A DNA stretch of 64,000 nt from Bacillota bacterium (GCA_030611385.1 JAUWPV010000005.1:25061-89060); one strand, 5' to 3'. Numbered from the stretch's first letter, positions 49,328 to 60,525 are shown. A program made the numbers and translations. The notes: a model not told the origin generated them from the letters alone.

Positions 49328-51739
49328 TTAACTGCGTAAAACTGCACCAAGATCAAATAGGGCTTTTTCAATATTCTTCTGGGCACTGTTTACCTCAGCG
49401 TCAGTAAGAGTACCTTCTTCAGACCGGAAGGTGATGGAGTAAGCCAGACTACGCTTGCCTTCAGGGATTTGCCTGCCTTCATAAAGATCAAATAACTTTA
49501 CCTGGTTGACAAGGCCTCCTCCGGCTTCCTTAATCGTCTCTCCCAGCTGAGACGCTGATATTTTCCGGGGAATCACTACAGCAATATCCCGATTGACCAC
49601 CGGGTAGCGGGATAACGATGAGACCCTTGGTACAAGGTTTGCCTGTTTTCCCAGGATCGCCAGATCAATTTCACAAACCGTAACCGGCTGGTTAACTCCC
49701 CAGGCTTCGGCTACTTCGGGATGAAGCTGCCCCAGGAAACCAAGCTCTTCTCCACCAGACATAATCACGGCACTGCGCGTCGGATGGGTAAAAGGCATTG
49801 CCGCCGGAATAAAATCGACTGACTCAATCTGAAGTCTGCTGAATAAGAATTCCAGTGTTCCTTTGATAGTGAAAAAATCCGCTTCCCGGGAAGGCGAGAT
49901 CCAATTAGGATCCAGAATCTGGCCGGTTACAGCGAGGGCCAGCTTTACCTTTTCCACTGGTAGTTTTTCCAAAGGCAGCGAATCGGCCTCATAGATTGAA
50001 CCGATCTCACAGATCATCTGGTTAAGTTCACGATAACTGAAGTTGTGCTGGATCACTTTGAGTAATCCAGTCAGCAAAGTTGTCCGCATGACTGCCTGCT
50101 CCTCCGAAAATGGGTTAAGGACAGGAATAGCCTGCAATCTACGGTCGTTTTCAGGCAGCCTGAGTCTAAACAGGCTGGACGGGTTAATAAAAGAATAGGT
50201 GATACACTCATAAAAGCCACAGGAAACAGCGATCTCCCTGACCAGGTTTTGCAGTCTTTGTTCTCTCGTTTCCCGGTTTTCGAGCAGCTTTCCCCGGGGT
50301 AGCGTGATCGGTATCTTATCATAACCGTAAAGCCGGGCGACCTCTTCGATAATATCTTCTTCCAAAACCAGATCTGCCCGCCGTACAGGCACGGTTACAT
50401 TCAAAAGACCGTTTTCCTCTTGCTGAACAGAAAAACCGAGGCGGGAGAGGATAGCAGTAATCTCATCTGTCGGGATAGTCAATCCCAGTATTTCATTGAT
50501 CCGCTCGGGTTTGGCAGAAATCCGACGTGGTTGGCTGATAGACATATTTTGATCGATCAAACCCCGTAAGACCTTACCTCCAGTCAGATTGCTTATGAGC
50601 AGAGCGGCCCTGTCCTGGGCCCAGATCACTGCTTCCGGATTAACACCTTTTTCAAAACGCTGCGAGGCTTCTGAAGAAAGATTATAGCGTCGAGCTGTGC
50701 GCCGAATGTTGATCGGGTTAAAACCAGCTGCTTCTATAAGCACCTCCTGTGTACTAGCGGTAATTTCGGTATCTTTGCCGCCCATAACCCCGGCAAGCCC
50801 CACCGGAACAGCCCCATCGGCGATCACGAGTATTTCCGGATCTAGTTCCCGTTCAACACCATCCAGAGTAACCAGCCTCTCACCGGCGCGGGCCCTGCGA
50901 ACCACAATTTCGCTGTTTTTAAGCTGCTTCAAATCAAAGGCGTGCAGCGGTTGCCCAAATTCCCACATTACATAATTACTAATATCGACTACATTACTAA
51001 TTGGCCGGATACCCGCTTTTAGCAGTCTGATCTGCATCCATAAAGGAGATTTTTCGATAATTATATCCTGGACAGCACGGGCTGTATAGCGCGAGCAAAG
51101 ATCGGCATCCTCTACCGAAATCTTAATAATTTTATTGATATCTCGCTCCATTTCCTGCGGAGTAAGTGGAGGCATTTTTACCGGCCTCCCGGTCAGGGCG
51201 GCAACTTCATAGGCAACTCCAATCATAGAAAGACAGTCGGCCCGGTTAGGAGTCAGTTCAAGATATAATATGCGATCGTCAAAGCCTAAAATCTCATCTA
51301 CCGATTCACCGATCACTGCGGTTCCTTCCAGGATCAAAATTTCATCCTCCGCATCGAGTTCCAAACCCAGTTCCCTGGCTGAACAGAGCATCCCGGAAGA
51401 TGAAGCGCCATAGATAACCGCTTCTTTAATCAGGCGCGAGCCCGGCAGTTTAGAGCCGGGTTTGGCAACGGCTACTTTGTCGCCGACCTGCATATTCTTC
51501 GCTCCGCAAACAATTTTTAAAACATTCGTCCCGACATCCGCTTCAACCAGAGTAAGATTGCTTCTACCCGGGTGAGGCTCCAGCGAGTTTACCTTCCCAA
51601 CCACTACACCCGGCAGGGATGGTCCGAAAACTTCTAAGGCGCCCACTTCAACTCCCGAGAGTGTGAGTCTTTCGGCCAGTTCATCAGCAGAAATACCCGG
51701 GTCAATATAATCTAAAAGCCAATTATATGAAACATACAT
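49328..51739 (-). CDS. pheT: Phenylalanyl-tRNA synthetase beta subunit
   Basis: MYVSYNWLLDYIDPGISADELAERLTLSGVEV; tRNA-binding, B3/B4 and FDX-ACB domains. Confidence 0.98.
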   Translation of the reverse strand: MYVSYNWLLDYIDPGISADELAERLTLSGVEVGALEVFGPSLPGVVVGKVNSLEPHPGRSNLTLVEADVGTNVLKIVCGAKNMQVGDKVAVAKPGSKLPGSRLIKEAVIYGASSSGMLCSARELGLELDAEDEILILEGTAVIGESVDEILGFDDRILYLELTPNRADCLSMIGVAYEVAALTGRPVKMPPLTPQEMERDINKIIKISVEDADLCSRYTARAVQDIIIEKSPLWMQIRLLKAGIRPISNVVDISNYVMWEFGQPLHAFDLKQLKNSEIVVRRARAGERLVTLDGVERELDPEILVIADGAVPVGLAGVMGGKDTEITASTQEVLIEAAGFNPINIRRTARRYNLSSEASQRFEKGVNPEAVIWAQDRAALLISNLTGGKVLRGLIDQNMSISQPRRISAKPERINEILGLTIPTDEITAILSRLGFSVQQEENGLLNVTVPVRRADLVLEEDIIEEVARLYGYDKIPITLPRGKLLENRETREQRLQNLVREIAVSCGFYECITYSFINPSSLFRLRLPENDRRLQAIPVLNPFSEEQAVMRTTLLTGLLKVIQHNFSYRELNQMICEIGSIYEADSLPLEKLPVEKVKLALAVTGQILDPNWISPSREADFFTIKGTLEFLFSRLQIESVDFIPAAMPFTHPTRSAVIMSGGEELGFLGQLHPEVAEAWGVNQPVTVCEIDLAILGKQANLVPRVSSLSRYPVVNRDIAVVIPRKISASQLGETIKEAGGGLVNQVKLFDLYEGRQIPEGKRSLAYSITFRSEEGTLTDAEVNSAQKNIEKALFDLGAVLRS

Positions 51740-51834
51740 CTTTGTATATCCTCCAATCAGCAATCACTCATTTAACCGGATCTGATCATTTATTCTGATC
51801 ACTGAATCCTGACCAGCGTCGCCTGTGTCTGTAT

Positions 51835-52860
51835 TTATCCGAACTGCTTTAGGAAACGCAGATCGTTGGAAAAAAAGAGGCGAAGATCACTAACACCATA
51901 TTTGAGCATTGCAATCCGTTCCACTCCCATTCCGAAAGCAAAGCCGGTTACTTCCCGTGGATTATAACCGGACACTTCCAACACCCGCGGATGGACCATG
52001 CCTGAACCCAATATCTCCAACCAGCCGGTATTGCTGCAAACACGGCATCCTTTACCGCCACACATAACACATAATATATCAACTTCCGCACTTGGCTCTG
52101 TAAACGGAAAATAGCTGGGCCGCAAGCGGATTTTTTGGTCAGAACCGAACATTTCCCGGGCAAAAAGCAGTAAGGTGCCCTTTAGATCGGCAAAAGTGAT
52201 ATCCCGATCAACAACCAGACCTTCAACCTGGTGAAACATCGGCGAGTGAGTGGCATCGTCGTCACGTCGGTAAACCTTACCTGGTGCAATTATACGGACC
52301 GGAAGATTTGGAGCCAACTTCTCCATAACTCTGATCTGAACCGGAGAAGTGTGTGTCCGCAATAATAATTGTGGGTTGAGGTAAAATGAATCCTGCATAT
52401 CCCTGGCCGGGTGATCAGCCGGAATATTCAGGGCTTCAAAATTATAGTAATCACTTTCTATATCCGGTCCATAAGCTACCTGGAATCCGAGGCCATAGAA
52501 GATTTCTTTAATTTCCTCTATGATTATAGTCAGGGGATGCTTCTGCCCTGAGTCGATCGGCCTGCCGGGGAGAGTAACATCGATACGCTCCTGCTCCCAT
52601 TGTCCCGCTTTGACAAGATCCCGCAGCGAGCTTTCTTTAAGTTCAATGACCCTTTCCAGTTCTTCTCTTAAAATATTAGCTTCCCGACCTAATCCAGGTC
52701 GCTCTTCCGGGGCCACAGTTCCCAGGCTGCGCAAAAGAGCGGTAAGCGCACCCTTCTTACCCAAAAGTTTAACCTTGATCTCCTTCAATTCGGCCAGATT
52801 ATTAACTCCGGCAATGCTCTGACGCGACTGATCTTCAAGTTCCTTTAATTTTTTTAACAA
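51835..52860 (-). CDS. pheS: Phenylalanyl-tRNA synthetase alpha subunit
   Basis: [68 protein letters not shown]. Confidence 0.98.
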   Translation of the reverse strand: MLKKLKELEDQSRQSIAGVNNLAELKEIKVKLLGKKGALTALLRSLGTVAPEERPGLGREANILREELERVIELKESSLRDLVKAGQWEQERIDVTLPGRPIDSGQKHPLTIIIEEIKEIFYGLGFQVAYGPDIESDYYNFEALNIPADHPARDMQDSFYLNPQLLLRTHTSPVQIRVMEKLAPNLPVRIIAPGKVYRRDDDATHSPMFHQVEGLVVDRDITFADLKGTLLLFAREMFGSDQKIRLRPSYFPFTEPSAEVDILCVMCGGKGCRVCSNTGWLEILGSGMVHPRVLEVSGYNPREVTGFAFGMGVERIAMLKYGVSDLRLFFSNDLRFLKQFG

Positions 52861-52879
52861 ATCTAAACACCTCCGGAAA

Positions 52880-53140
52880 ATAAAAAACCCTCTTAGAAGA
52901 GGGACGAAAGGTTACCTTCCGCGGCACCACCCATCTTAGCCACCGCTGACTCACTTAATATCGCTAACGGGATTACCGTCACCAACCTACCAGACCATAC
53001 GACCATGGCCCTTCAGTGGGAAGTTCCGGAGTGAATTTCTGCAGGCAACGCCGGGACAGCTCGCAATCAAGGCTAATCCTCCCTGGTCGGCGTTTATTCC
53101 TACTTACTTATCTCCTTCATTACCTTGACTATTCATGTTG
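52880..53140 (-). promoter_or_regulatory. T-box riboswitch leader upstream of pheS
   Basis: Minus strand carries GGGTGGTGCCGCGGAAGGTAACC (T-box core) followed by CCCTCTTCTAAGAGGGTTTTTT terminator, about 30 nt upstream of pheS. Confidence 0.93.
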
Positions 53141-53170
53141 ATTGCATTATAGCATCTGCAGTCATACTCT

Positions 53171-53980
53171 TCAAGACTTGCGAATGCTGCGCTGACGAAT
53201 AACCTCATATAGAATCACCCCGGTGGCGACGGCTGCATTCAAGGAGTCGATTGATCCAACCAGTGGTATTGATACATTAAAATCAACAGCTTCTTGCAGT
53301 TGCTCAGAGATACCATCTGTTTCGTTACCGATAATCAGGGCTGTTGGTTTGCTGTAATCCACCGACCAGTAGCAAAGATTTGATTGGGCACTGCCGGCAA
53401 TCAATTGCATGCCACTTTTCCGGAGAGTTTTGATCAGAGAACCGGGGTCGCGGGTTAACTCAAGGGAAAGGCTAAAAATATTTCCGGTAGTTGCTCTTAA
53501 AACCTTGGGGCTAAAGGGATCTACGCTACCAGAGGTGTAATAGACCAGGTCCACACCGGCCGCCGCCGAAGTGCGGATAATTGTACCCATATTACCAGGA
53601 TCCTGCAGCCTGTCGAGGATTAGAATTAAATCCGGCATCGTTTTTAATGGTTGTATAGTCTTTTCACTGCTATAAGGCAAAATAGCCGCTACTGCCTGGG
53701 GGGTTTCCGTATCGGCAATACTTTTGAAAACTGACTCAGGCAGGATGAGCTGTTTGACTACAGGCGGCAACTTGTCCAGCCAATCTCCGCCACCGCTGTC
53801 ATAATACTCCTGCGTAAAAAAAACCGCCAGGGGGATCAATCCGGCCTTTAAAGCTTCTCTGACCAGATTCGGTCCTTCCAGGGCAATTTTTTGAGCAATC
53901 TGCCGGTAGCGGCGACTTTTCAGCAGTTTAATATATTCTCTAAGCAGCGGATTGCGAGGACTGCTCACACGTGTTGCCAT
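53171..53980 (-). CDS. TrmH/SpoU family RNA methyltransferase
   Basis: LILDRLQDPGNMGTIIRTSAAAG, LIIGNETDGIS, VSIPLVGSIDSLNAAVATGVILYE. Confidence 0.94.
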   Translation of the reverse strand: MATRVSSPRNPLLREYIKLLKSRRYRQIAQKIALEGPNLVREALKAGLIPLAVFFTQEYYDSGGGDWLDKLPPVVKQLILPESVFKSIADTETPQAVAAILPYSSEKTIQPLKTMPDLILILDRLQDPGNMGTIIRTSAAAGVDLVYYTSGSVDPFSPKVLRATTGNIFSLSLELTRDPGSLIKTLRKSGMQLIAGSAQSNLCYWSVDYSKPTALIIGNETDGISEQLQEAVDFNVSIPLVGSIDSLNAAVATGVILYEVIRQRSIRKS

Positions 53981-53983
53981 CAG

Positions 53984-54640
53984 CTAAATCCACTTCAACT
54001 TTTTCAAGTGTTTATTTTCGCCGATTGCCACAATTATATCCTCGGTTTCAATAATATCATCGGCAACCGGAGAAATATTGGTTTTACTACCGTTATTCCG
54101 GCGTAAGGCAATAATGCTAATTCCAAAGCGGGCCCGTATATTGAGTTCCATCAACGATTTGCCGACCATTTCTTTCGGCGCCATCACTTCAACAACACTG
54201 TAATCATCCGACAACTCAATCAAGTCAATCATTGTTGGGGCAATTAGACTATGCGCCAATTTTTGGCCGGTATCCCGTTCCGGAAATACTACCTGGTTTA
54301 CCCCGATTTTCTTGAGGACTTTACCGTGGAGTTCAGTCTGAGCCTTAGCGATAATATGTTTAGCTCCCAATTCGATCAGGAGAATCGCCGCCATAATACT
54401 GGTCTGCACATCAAACCCGATCGCCAGAACCACAGCATCGAAACCCTTGATGTCAAGTGCCTTCAGACAAACTTCGGAAGCAGCGTCTGCTTTGACTGCA
54501 TTTGTAACTTCACTGCTGATCTGCTGAACCAGAGTTTCATCATTATCTACAACCATGACATCGTGCCCCAGGCCATAGATCGTTTTGGCCACACTTGATC
54601 CGAAACGACCGGCACCAATCACTAAAATTTGTTTACTCAT
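53984..54640 (-). CDS. TrkA/KtrA family potassium uptake protein
   Basis: ILVIGAGRFGSSVAKTIYGLGHDVMVVDND RCK_N; C-terminal RCK_C. Confidence 0.95.
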   Translation of the reverse strand: MSKQILVIGAGRFGSSVAKTIYGLGHDVMVVDNDETLVQQISSEVTNAVKADAASEVCLKALDIKGFDAVVLAIGFDVQTSIMAAILLIELGAKHIIAKAQTELHGKVLKKIGVNQVVFPERDTGQKLAHSLIAPTMIDLIELSDDYSVVEVMAPKEMVGKSLMELNIRARFGISIIALRRNNGSKTNISPVADDIIETEDIIVAIGENKHLKKLKWI

Positions 54641-54679
54641 AATTAAGCCTCCTGAAATGCTATAACGTTATTATCTGCT

Positions 54680-56014
54680 CTATCCGAGCATCAAGTGCTC
54701 TTCAGGATACTGCAATACATCATCGGCCTTTTTGCGGGCCAGTGCGACAAGTAAGGTCAGTGGGCCGACTCTTCCGCCAAACATGGTTATAATCAGGGCA
54801 ATCTTGCTGGGGCTGCTCAATTCCGGTGTAATTCCGGTAGAAAGCCCAACTGTGCCGAAAGCAGAAAATGCTTCAAATAGTAATGAGAGAAAATCATAAT
54901 CTTCGAACAGAGTCAAAATAAAGGTGGTTATAAAAATCAACGCTGTGGCCGCACTGATGATTGATACTGCTTTCATAATCTGCGGCAATGGAAACCGCCT
55001 TCGAAAAACAACCGGCTCGTGACGCCCCCAAATCATGCTAATAAAAGTAATCAGCACAATGCCAAAAGTAGTCGTTTTTACCCCGCCTCCCGTTGAAGTG
55101 GGAGAAGCACCGATAAACATAAGGGCCATCAAAATAACCATAGTTGAATAGTTTAGTGATCCAGTATTTAATATACTAAAACCGGCAGTACGCGGTGTGG
55201 CGGCAGTAAAAAAAGCGGTAAATACTTTTGCTCCGCCGGATAAACCACCCATGGTTGCCGGGTTATTATATTCCAAAAGCAAGACCAGAGCTGTTCCGCT
55301 TAATAGTAAAAGGGAAGTGATAATTAAAACAAAACGGCTGTGTAAAGAAAGACGACTGCGAAAACGAAAATATTTGGTCAGTTCCAGAATTACCGTGAAT
55401 CCGAGACCTCCAATAATAAAGAGGGTCATAATTGTCCCGTTGACAAGGTAATCTGTGGGGGAACGGGTAAGGCTGCTAAAGTTGCCAAAAAGATCAAAAC
55501 CGGCATTGCCGAAAGCTGATATGGCATGAAAAAGAGCGACAAACATGCCCCGTCCATAACCAAACAGCGGTACAAACCGGAAACTGAGCAGGATTGACCC
55601 GATTATGATAAATAATATAGCCATACGGGCCACAGTTTTAACCAGCGGCACTAAACCGGCTAGTGATTCCTGATTCAAGGCTTCTTTAACGACAAGACGA
55701 TCCCGCAAAGATATGCGCCGCCCAAGAAATATAAACACCAAGGTCGTCATGGTCATAAACCCAAGGGAACCGATAAAGATCAAAATCATTATTATGCTCT
55801 GCCCCAGTGGTGTAAAGAATGTTCCAGTGTCAACAACAACCAATCCGGTTACGCAAACAGCGGAAGCAGCAGTAAATAATGCATCAAGATAAGCCATATC
55901 AACGCCTTCATGCATCGGGGGTAAACTGAGCAGCAGCGACCCGGTTAGAATAACTCCCAGAAAACCGATAGCCATAGCACGAGCCGGGTTTAACTGTAAT
56001 CGCCTGCTTTGCAA
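54680..56014 (-). CDS. TrkH/KtrB family potassium transporter
   Basis: LDALFTAASAVCVTGLVVVDTGTFFTPLGQ; GASPTSTGGGVKTTTFG. Confidence 0.95.
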   Translation of the reverse strand: MQSRRLQLNPARAMAIGFLGVILTGSLLLSLPPMHEGVDMAYLDALFTAASAVCVTGLVVVDTGTFFTPLGQSIIMILIFIGSLGFMTMTTLVFIFLGRRISLRDRLVVKEALNQESLAGLVPLVKTVARMAILFIIIGSILLSFRFVPLFGYGRGMFVALFHAISAFGNAGFDLFGNFSSLTRSPTDYLVNGTIMTLFIIGGLGFTVILELTKYFRFRSRLSLHSRFVLIITSLLLLSGTALVLLLEYNNPATMGGLSGGAKVFTAFFTAATPRTAGFSILNTGSLNYSTMVILMALMFIGASPTSTGGGVKTTTFGIVLITFISMIWGRHEPVVFRRRFPLPQIMKAVSIISAATALIFITTFILTLFEDYDFLSLLFEAFSAFGTVGLSTGITPELSSPSKIALIITMFGGRVGPLTLLVALARKKADDVLQYPEEHLMLG

Positions 56015-56073
56015 AAATGATCATCTCCAAATGGAGCTTAAGGTATACCGATATTGATTTGAAATAGCTAACT

Positions 56074-56427
56074 TTAAATATTATTTTTGGCTACTTCAAC
56101 AAGCTGGGCGAAAGCAGCTTTATCGTTAACAGCCAAATCGGCCAAAACCTTACGGTTAATCTGGACATCGGCTTTTTTCAAACCATTGATGAAACGGCTG
56201 TATGAAATACCGCCGATGCGGGCAGCAGCATTGATCCGGGCAATCCACAGTTTACGAAAATTCCTTTTGCACTGCCTGCGGTCACGGTAAGCATAAGAAA
56301 GTGACTTCATCACTTGCTGGTTAGCTATTCTGAACAGCTTACTCTTCGCACCATAATAACCCTTAGCAAGCTTTAATATTTTTTTTCGCCTTTTTCTGGC
56401 GACATTACCTCTCTTGATGCGAGGCAT
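56074..56427 (-). CDS. rplT: 50S ribosomal protein L20
   Basis: [51 protein letters not shown]. Confidence 0.99.
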   Translation of the reverse strand: MPRIKRGNVARKRRKKILKLAKGYYGAKSKLFRIANQQVMKSLSYAYRDRRQCKRNFRKLWIARINAAARIGGISYSRFINGLKKADVQINRKVLADLAVNDKAAFAQLVEVAKNNI

Positions 56428-56548
56428 AGCTAATCATCCTCCTAAATATTTACATAATCTTGAATAGTTCACTTTTTTAGCAATAACCCATGGTTCGGTC
56501 TTATACGAATGAATACCCAGACCGGGTTGTCCGGGTATTAGGGTTAAT

Positions 56549-56740
56549 TTAAGGTATTAAGAGCTTGACCCGCTTGGTATCGGCAGGTTTAACTAATGTC
56601 GACTTACGCAACCGCCGTTTGCGACCGGGGCTTTTCTTGCCGAGAAGATGGCTGGCAAAAGCTCGAAATCGTTTGATTTTGCCGCTACCGGTTTTTTTAA
56701 ACCGCTTCGCCGCGCCGCGGTGAGTTTTCATTTTAGGCAT
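56549..56740 (-). CDS. rpmI: 50S ribosomal protein L35
   Basis: [45 protein letters not shown]. Confidence 0.99.
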   Translation of the reverse strand: MPKMKTHRGAAKRFKKTGSGKIKRFRAFASHLLGKKSPGRKRRLRKSTLVKPADTKRVKLLIP

Positions 56741-56761
56741 TATAATAACAACCTTCCTCTA

Positions 56762-57271
56762 CTATGATTTGGGCGACATAATCATAATCATGTTACGCCC
56801 TTCCTGTTTGGCAGGTTTTTCCACAACGCCGAAATCAGCTAAATCTTTAGCCAGCTGTTGGCAGAGGCGCTGGGCGATCTCGGGATGGGTTATCTCCCGG
56901 CCTCGAAACATAAACGTAATTTTAAGCTTGTCACCATTTACTAGAAATTTCTGGCCTCGTTTTACCTTGACATCAAAATCATGTTTGTCGATATTAGGCC
57001 TTAATTTAATTTCTTTAATCGTCGTAACCTTTTGCTTTTTGCGCGCTTCACGATCCTGCTTGCTTTGCTCGTACTTATGTTTTCCATAGTCCATCAGTCG
57101 GCAAACCGGCGGGCGCGCACTTGGCGCAACATTAACCAGATCCACGCTCTTTTCCCGGGCTAATCGTAAAGCCTCGTCTGTCTTCATCACACCAAGTTGA
57201 GTACCGTCAGCATCAATAACCAATACTTCCCGGGCATTAATTTGTTCATTCACGAACAAATTTTTACTAAT
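56762..57271 (-). CDS. infC: Translation initiation factor IF-3, probable ATT start
   Basis: VNEQINAREVLVIDADGTQLGVMKTDEALRLA; track start is an internal TTG at 57259, but GGGGGTGAAATAAA-ATT-AGTAAAAATTTG gives ATT at 57269-57271 with good SD spacing. Confidence 0.93.
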   Translation of the reverse strand: MSKNLFVNEQINAREVLVIDADGTQLGVMKTDEALRLAREKSVDLVNVAPSARPPVCRLMDYGKHKYEQSKQDREARKKQKVTTIKEIKLRPNIDKHDFDVKVKRGQKFLVNGDKLKITFMFRGREITHPEIAQRLCQQLAKDLADFGVVEKPAKQEGRNMIMIMSPKS

Positions 57272-57425
57272 TTTATTTCACCCCCAAATAAAATTTAAGA
57301 GCAGGCGCATACCACCTACTCTTAATATCCGTGAGACTTATGGATAAACCCTGGTAGCATCAAAACACCTCAGGGTGAGAAGCGGTGGCTTCTGCTTCAA
57401 GTACCTTTATTTCACCGTATTGAAT
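57272..57425 (-). promoter_or_regulatory. Probable structured 5' leader of infC-rpmI-rplT
   Basis: Long untranslated region with GAAGCcacCGCTTC and AGAGTAGGTGGTatgcgcCTGCTCT-like pairing segments upstream of infC, position as for known L20/IF3 autoregulatory leaders. Confidence 0.5.
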
Positions 57426-57447
57426 ATATCAGAATAAAGAGGTTTGG

Positions 57448-59355
57448 TCAAATAGTTTTTTCGGTGATTTCCTCTTTTAGTTTTTTGATAAAATTCACGA
57501 TCGCATCGGTGCCAAGATCGCCATGATCACGGTGACGTATTGCTACCAATCCGCTGTCTACTTCACGATCGCCGATCACCAGCATATAGGGAATCTTCTT
57601 AACCTGGGCTTCCCTGATCTTATAGCCCATTTTCTCGTTGCGCTGATCGAGAGTGACTCGGAAGCCCTCTCTCTGCAGCTGATCTTGGACACTCTCAGAG
57701 TAGTCGTGGCTTCTCTCGGTTATCGGTATAATTGCTACCTGTACCGGAGCCAGCCAGATTGGAAATGCGCCGCCGTAATGCTCGATCAAAAGCGCCATCA
57801 ACCGTTCCATCGATCCGTAAATGGTCCGATGGACCACCACAGGCCGGTGTTTCCCACCATCTTCCCCGATATAGGTCAAATCGAATTTTTCCGGCATCTG
57901 GAAATCAAGCTGAATGGTCCCACACTGCCAGCTTCGACCAAGACAGTCCTTTAAATGAAAGTCGATTTTCGGACCATAAAAAGCGCCATCCCCTTCATTT
58001 ACGCGAAAATCAACATCTTTATCCTGTAAAACAGATTTCAGGATAGCCGTTGCTTTGTCCCACATCTCGATTCTGCCCATCGCCTTTTCCGGCCTGGTGC
58101 TCAGTTCGACACGGTAATCAAAGCCAAAAACGCGATAGAAGAGATCCATTAGAGCAATGATGCCGGCAACTTCAGCTTCAATCTGTTCTGGGAGCATAAA
58201 TATATGAGCATCGTCCTGAGTGAAACTGCGCACACGCATTAATCCCTGGAGCGTACCGGATAGTTCATGACGGTGCACAATGCCCATCTCAGCAATACGA
58301 CGCGGAAGGTCACGATAACTGTGCATCTTTGAACGGTAAACCAGCATCGCCCCGGGGCAGTTCATCGGCTTGACCGCAAAGTCCTGATCGTCAATCTTTG
58401 TGAAATACATATTCTCGCGGAAATGATCCCAGTGACCGGACTGCTCCCAGAGACTGCGGTTAAGGATCAGTGGAGTCTTGATTTCTTCATAACCGGCCTG
58501 ACGATGTTCATGGCGCCAAAAATCAGTCAGCTCCTGCCAGATAACCATGCCGTTGTTGTGAAGAAATGGAAATCCGGGACCCTCATCATGCAGACTGAAC
58601 AGCTCAAGTTCACGACCAAGCTTACGGTGATCCCGTTTTTTAGCTTCCTCGATCATATTCAGGTAATGCTCGAGACGCTCTTTAGTCGGGAAAGCCGTTC
58701 CGTAGATACGCTGTAGCATCGGGTTGTGTTCATCACCGCGCCAGTATGCACCGGCCAGACCAGTCAACTTAAAAGCCTTGACCATCCCGGTATTAGACAG
58801 GTGTGGACCGGCACAGAGGTCGATGAAATCAGCCTGCTCGTAACAACTGATCACGACATCATCGGGTAGATCATTAATCAGCTCTAATTTATAGTTTTCG
58901 CCCATTTCCCCGAATAACTGCAAAGCTTCAACTCTGCTCATTTCTCGGCGCTTGATCGGCTTTCTCTCTTTAATAATATTTTTCATTTCCTTCTCAATGG
59001 CTGGCAGATCATCGGCAGAAATCGATTGATCAAATTCAATATCATAATAAAAACCGTTTTCGATCGCCGGTCCAATCCCGAGCTTTGCCTTTGGGTAGAG
59101 CCGTTTTACAGCATGAGCCAGAACATGGCTGGCGCTGTGACTGTAAATTCTCGCCCCCGGCGGTGTATCAAAATCTATAAAAGATATCGTGCTATTCTCC
59201 GGCAATGGAAGGCTTAAATCACATTCTTTCCCGTCAACAAGAACAGCGATCAGTTCTTTATTTTCAGCCTTTTTTTCACTTAAAAGATCCATACATGTCG
59301 TACCCCCAGGGTAGACAGCCTCTTCACCATTCTCCATTATCACTTTTATTGACAA
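57448..59355 (-). CDS. thrS: Threonyl-tRNA synthetase
   Basis: TGS domain, SHSASHVLAHAVKRLYP, MNCPGAMLVYRS, class II motifs. Confidence 0.98.
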   Translation of the reverse strand: MSIKVIMENGEEAVYPGGTTCMDLLSEKKAENKELIAVLVDGKECDLSLPLPENSTISFIDFDTPPGARIYSHSASHVLAHAVKRLYPKAKLGIGPAIENGFYYDIEFDQSISADDLPAIEKEMKNIIKERKPIKRREMSRVEALQLFGEMGENYKLELINDLPDDVVISCYEQADFIDLCAGPHLSNTGMVKAFKLTGLAGAYWRGDEHNPMLQRIYGTAFPTKERLEHYLNMIEEAKKRDHRKLGRELELFSLHDEGPGFPFLHNNGMVIWQELTDFWRHEHRQAGYEEIKTPLILNRSLWEQSGHWDHFRENMYFTKIDDQDFAVKPMNCPGAMLVYRSKMHSYRDLPRRIAEMGIVHRHELSGTLQGLMRVRSFTQDDAHIFMLPEQIEAEVAGIIALMDLFYRVFGFDYRVELSTRPEKAMGRIEMWDKATAILKSVLQDKDVDFRVNEGDGAFYGPKIDFHLKDCLGRSWQCGTIQLDFQMPEKFDLTYIGEDGGKHRPVVVHRTIYGSMERLMALLIEHYGGAFPIWLAPVQVAIIPITERSHDYSESVQDQLQREGFRVTLDQRNEKMGYKIREAQVKKIPYMLVIGDREVDSGLVAIRHRDHGDLGTDAIVNFIKKLKEEITEKTI

Positions 59356-59434
59356 GCGTTAAACACCTTCTTTTCACCACTATAATATGAAACTGATTAT
59401 AAATCCTGCCAGTAACCCTGTTAAGACGGATTCG

Positions 59435-60361
59435 TTAACTCTTTAAATTTAAAATACGGGGCAGCAGTTCAATTTCAACCGGGGCCCGCCCCGGCTGTTC
59501 TCCATCGAGATCAATCAGAGCGATATCCCCGGAGGTCACGGTAATTTTTTTGCCCTGTAAGCTGGTGACCAGCGGATGGCTGAGGTGGCTGCCGCTGTAT
59601 ACTCTGGGCAAATTAATCAGCAGATCAAGCTTACTGAAATTACGTAAAATTATAATATCGAAAAGGCCGTCATCGATCACAGCGTTGGGGGCAATACACA
59701 TTCCTCCACCAAAATAGCACCCGTTACCGACTACTATAATTGTTATCGGTTCGTCACAAATTTGCTCTCCATCAACAATTATTCTCATGTTTTTGTTTTT
59801 GTAGAGCAGTAACGTGATTACGGTGCCCCATAAAAACGAAACGAAACCACCGAGAGCTTTACTTGTTCGGTTGACCCGGGCAACAGTATCACCGTCGAGA
59901 CCCAAACCGGCCACATTAATAAAGTAGCGGACTCCCTGTTCACCCTGGCTAGCGGCGTAGGTTATCTTACCAACATCTACAAGCCGTAAAGGGCTTTTAA
60001 GAATATGGCGAATAGCCTCGGCGGCATCAGTGGGGACACCAATAGTCCGACCTAAGTCTCGACCGGTGCCGGTCGAGATAAAACCGACTGCGGCAGTTTT
60101 TCGTACCAGTTCTCCATCAGCGAAAAACCCGTTTGTTACTTCATTGGCCGTGCCATCCCCGCCAACCGAGATAATTAAATCATAGCCTTCTTTTAAATAC
60201 CGGCGAGTGATTTCTGTAGCGTGGCCCTGGGATTCCGTAAACGAGTGAACAAACGACAGACCTTCCTGTTTAAATGAGGCGGCTATCTCCGGCCAGCGTT
60301 TGCCGGTTGCGCCATTAGCTGAAGCCGGATTAACCACTACCGCAGCTCTGGTTGCCTGCAA
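59435..60361 (-). CDS. Diacylglycerol kinase-family lipid kinase (YegS/DagK-like)
   Basis: VVVNPASANGATGKRWPEI, ISVGGDGTANEVTNGF, STGTGRDLGRTIG. Confidence 0.93.
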   Translation of the reverse strand: MQATRAAVVVNPASANGATGKRWPEIAASFKQEGLSFVHSFTESQGHATEITRRYLKEGYDLIISVGGDGTANEVTNGFFADGELVRKTAAVGFISTGTGRDLGRTIGVPTDAAEAIRHILKSPLRLVDVGKITYAASQGEQGVRYFINVAGLGLDGDTVARVNRTSKALGGFVSFLWGTVITLLLYKNKNMRIIVDGEQICDEPITIIVVGNGCYFGGGMCIAPNAVIDDGLFDIIILRNFSKLDLLINLPRVYSGSHLSHPLVTSLQGKKITVTSGDIALIDLDGEQPGRAPVEIELLPRILNLKS

Positions 60362-60496
60362 ATCTTACACCCCTTTTCATGTTGCTTCATTTAATAAGCA
60401 GCTCTGATGCGGCTTAGCAACGATCTATTAAATGGTTTAAGTTCACTGAGCTATTGATTAATTATAGCATAACCAATTGCCAGGCAAATAGCAAAA

Positions 60497-60525
60497 TACC
60501 GGGCAATGATCAAGTCTGCCCGGTA
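60497..60525 (-). terminator. Terminator of the arsenic-resistance operon
   Basis: TACCGGGCA ... TGCCCGGTA stem followed on the minus strand by TTTTgcta. Confidence 0.65.
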
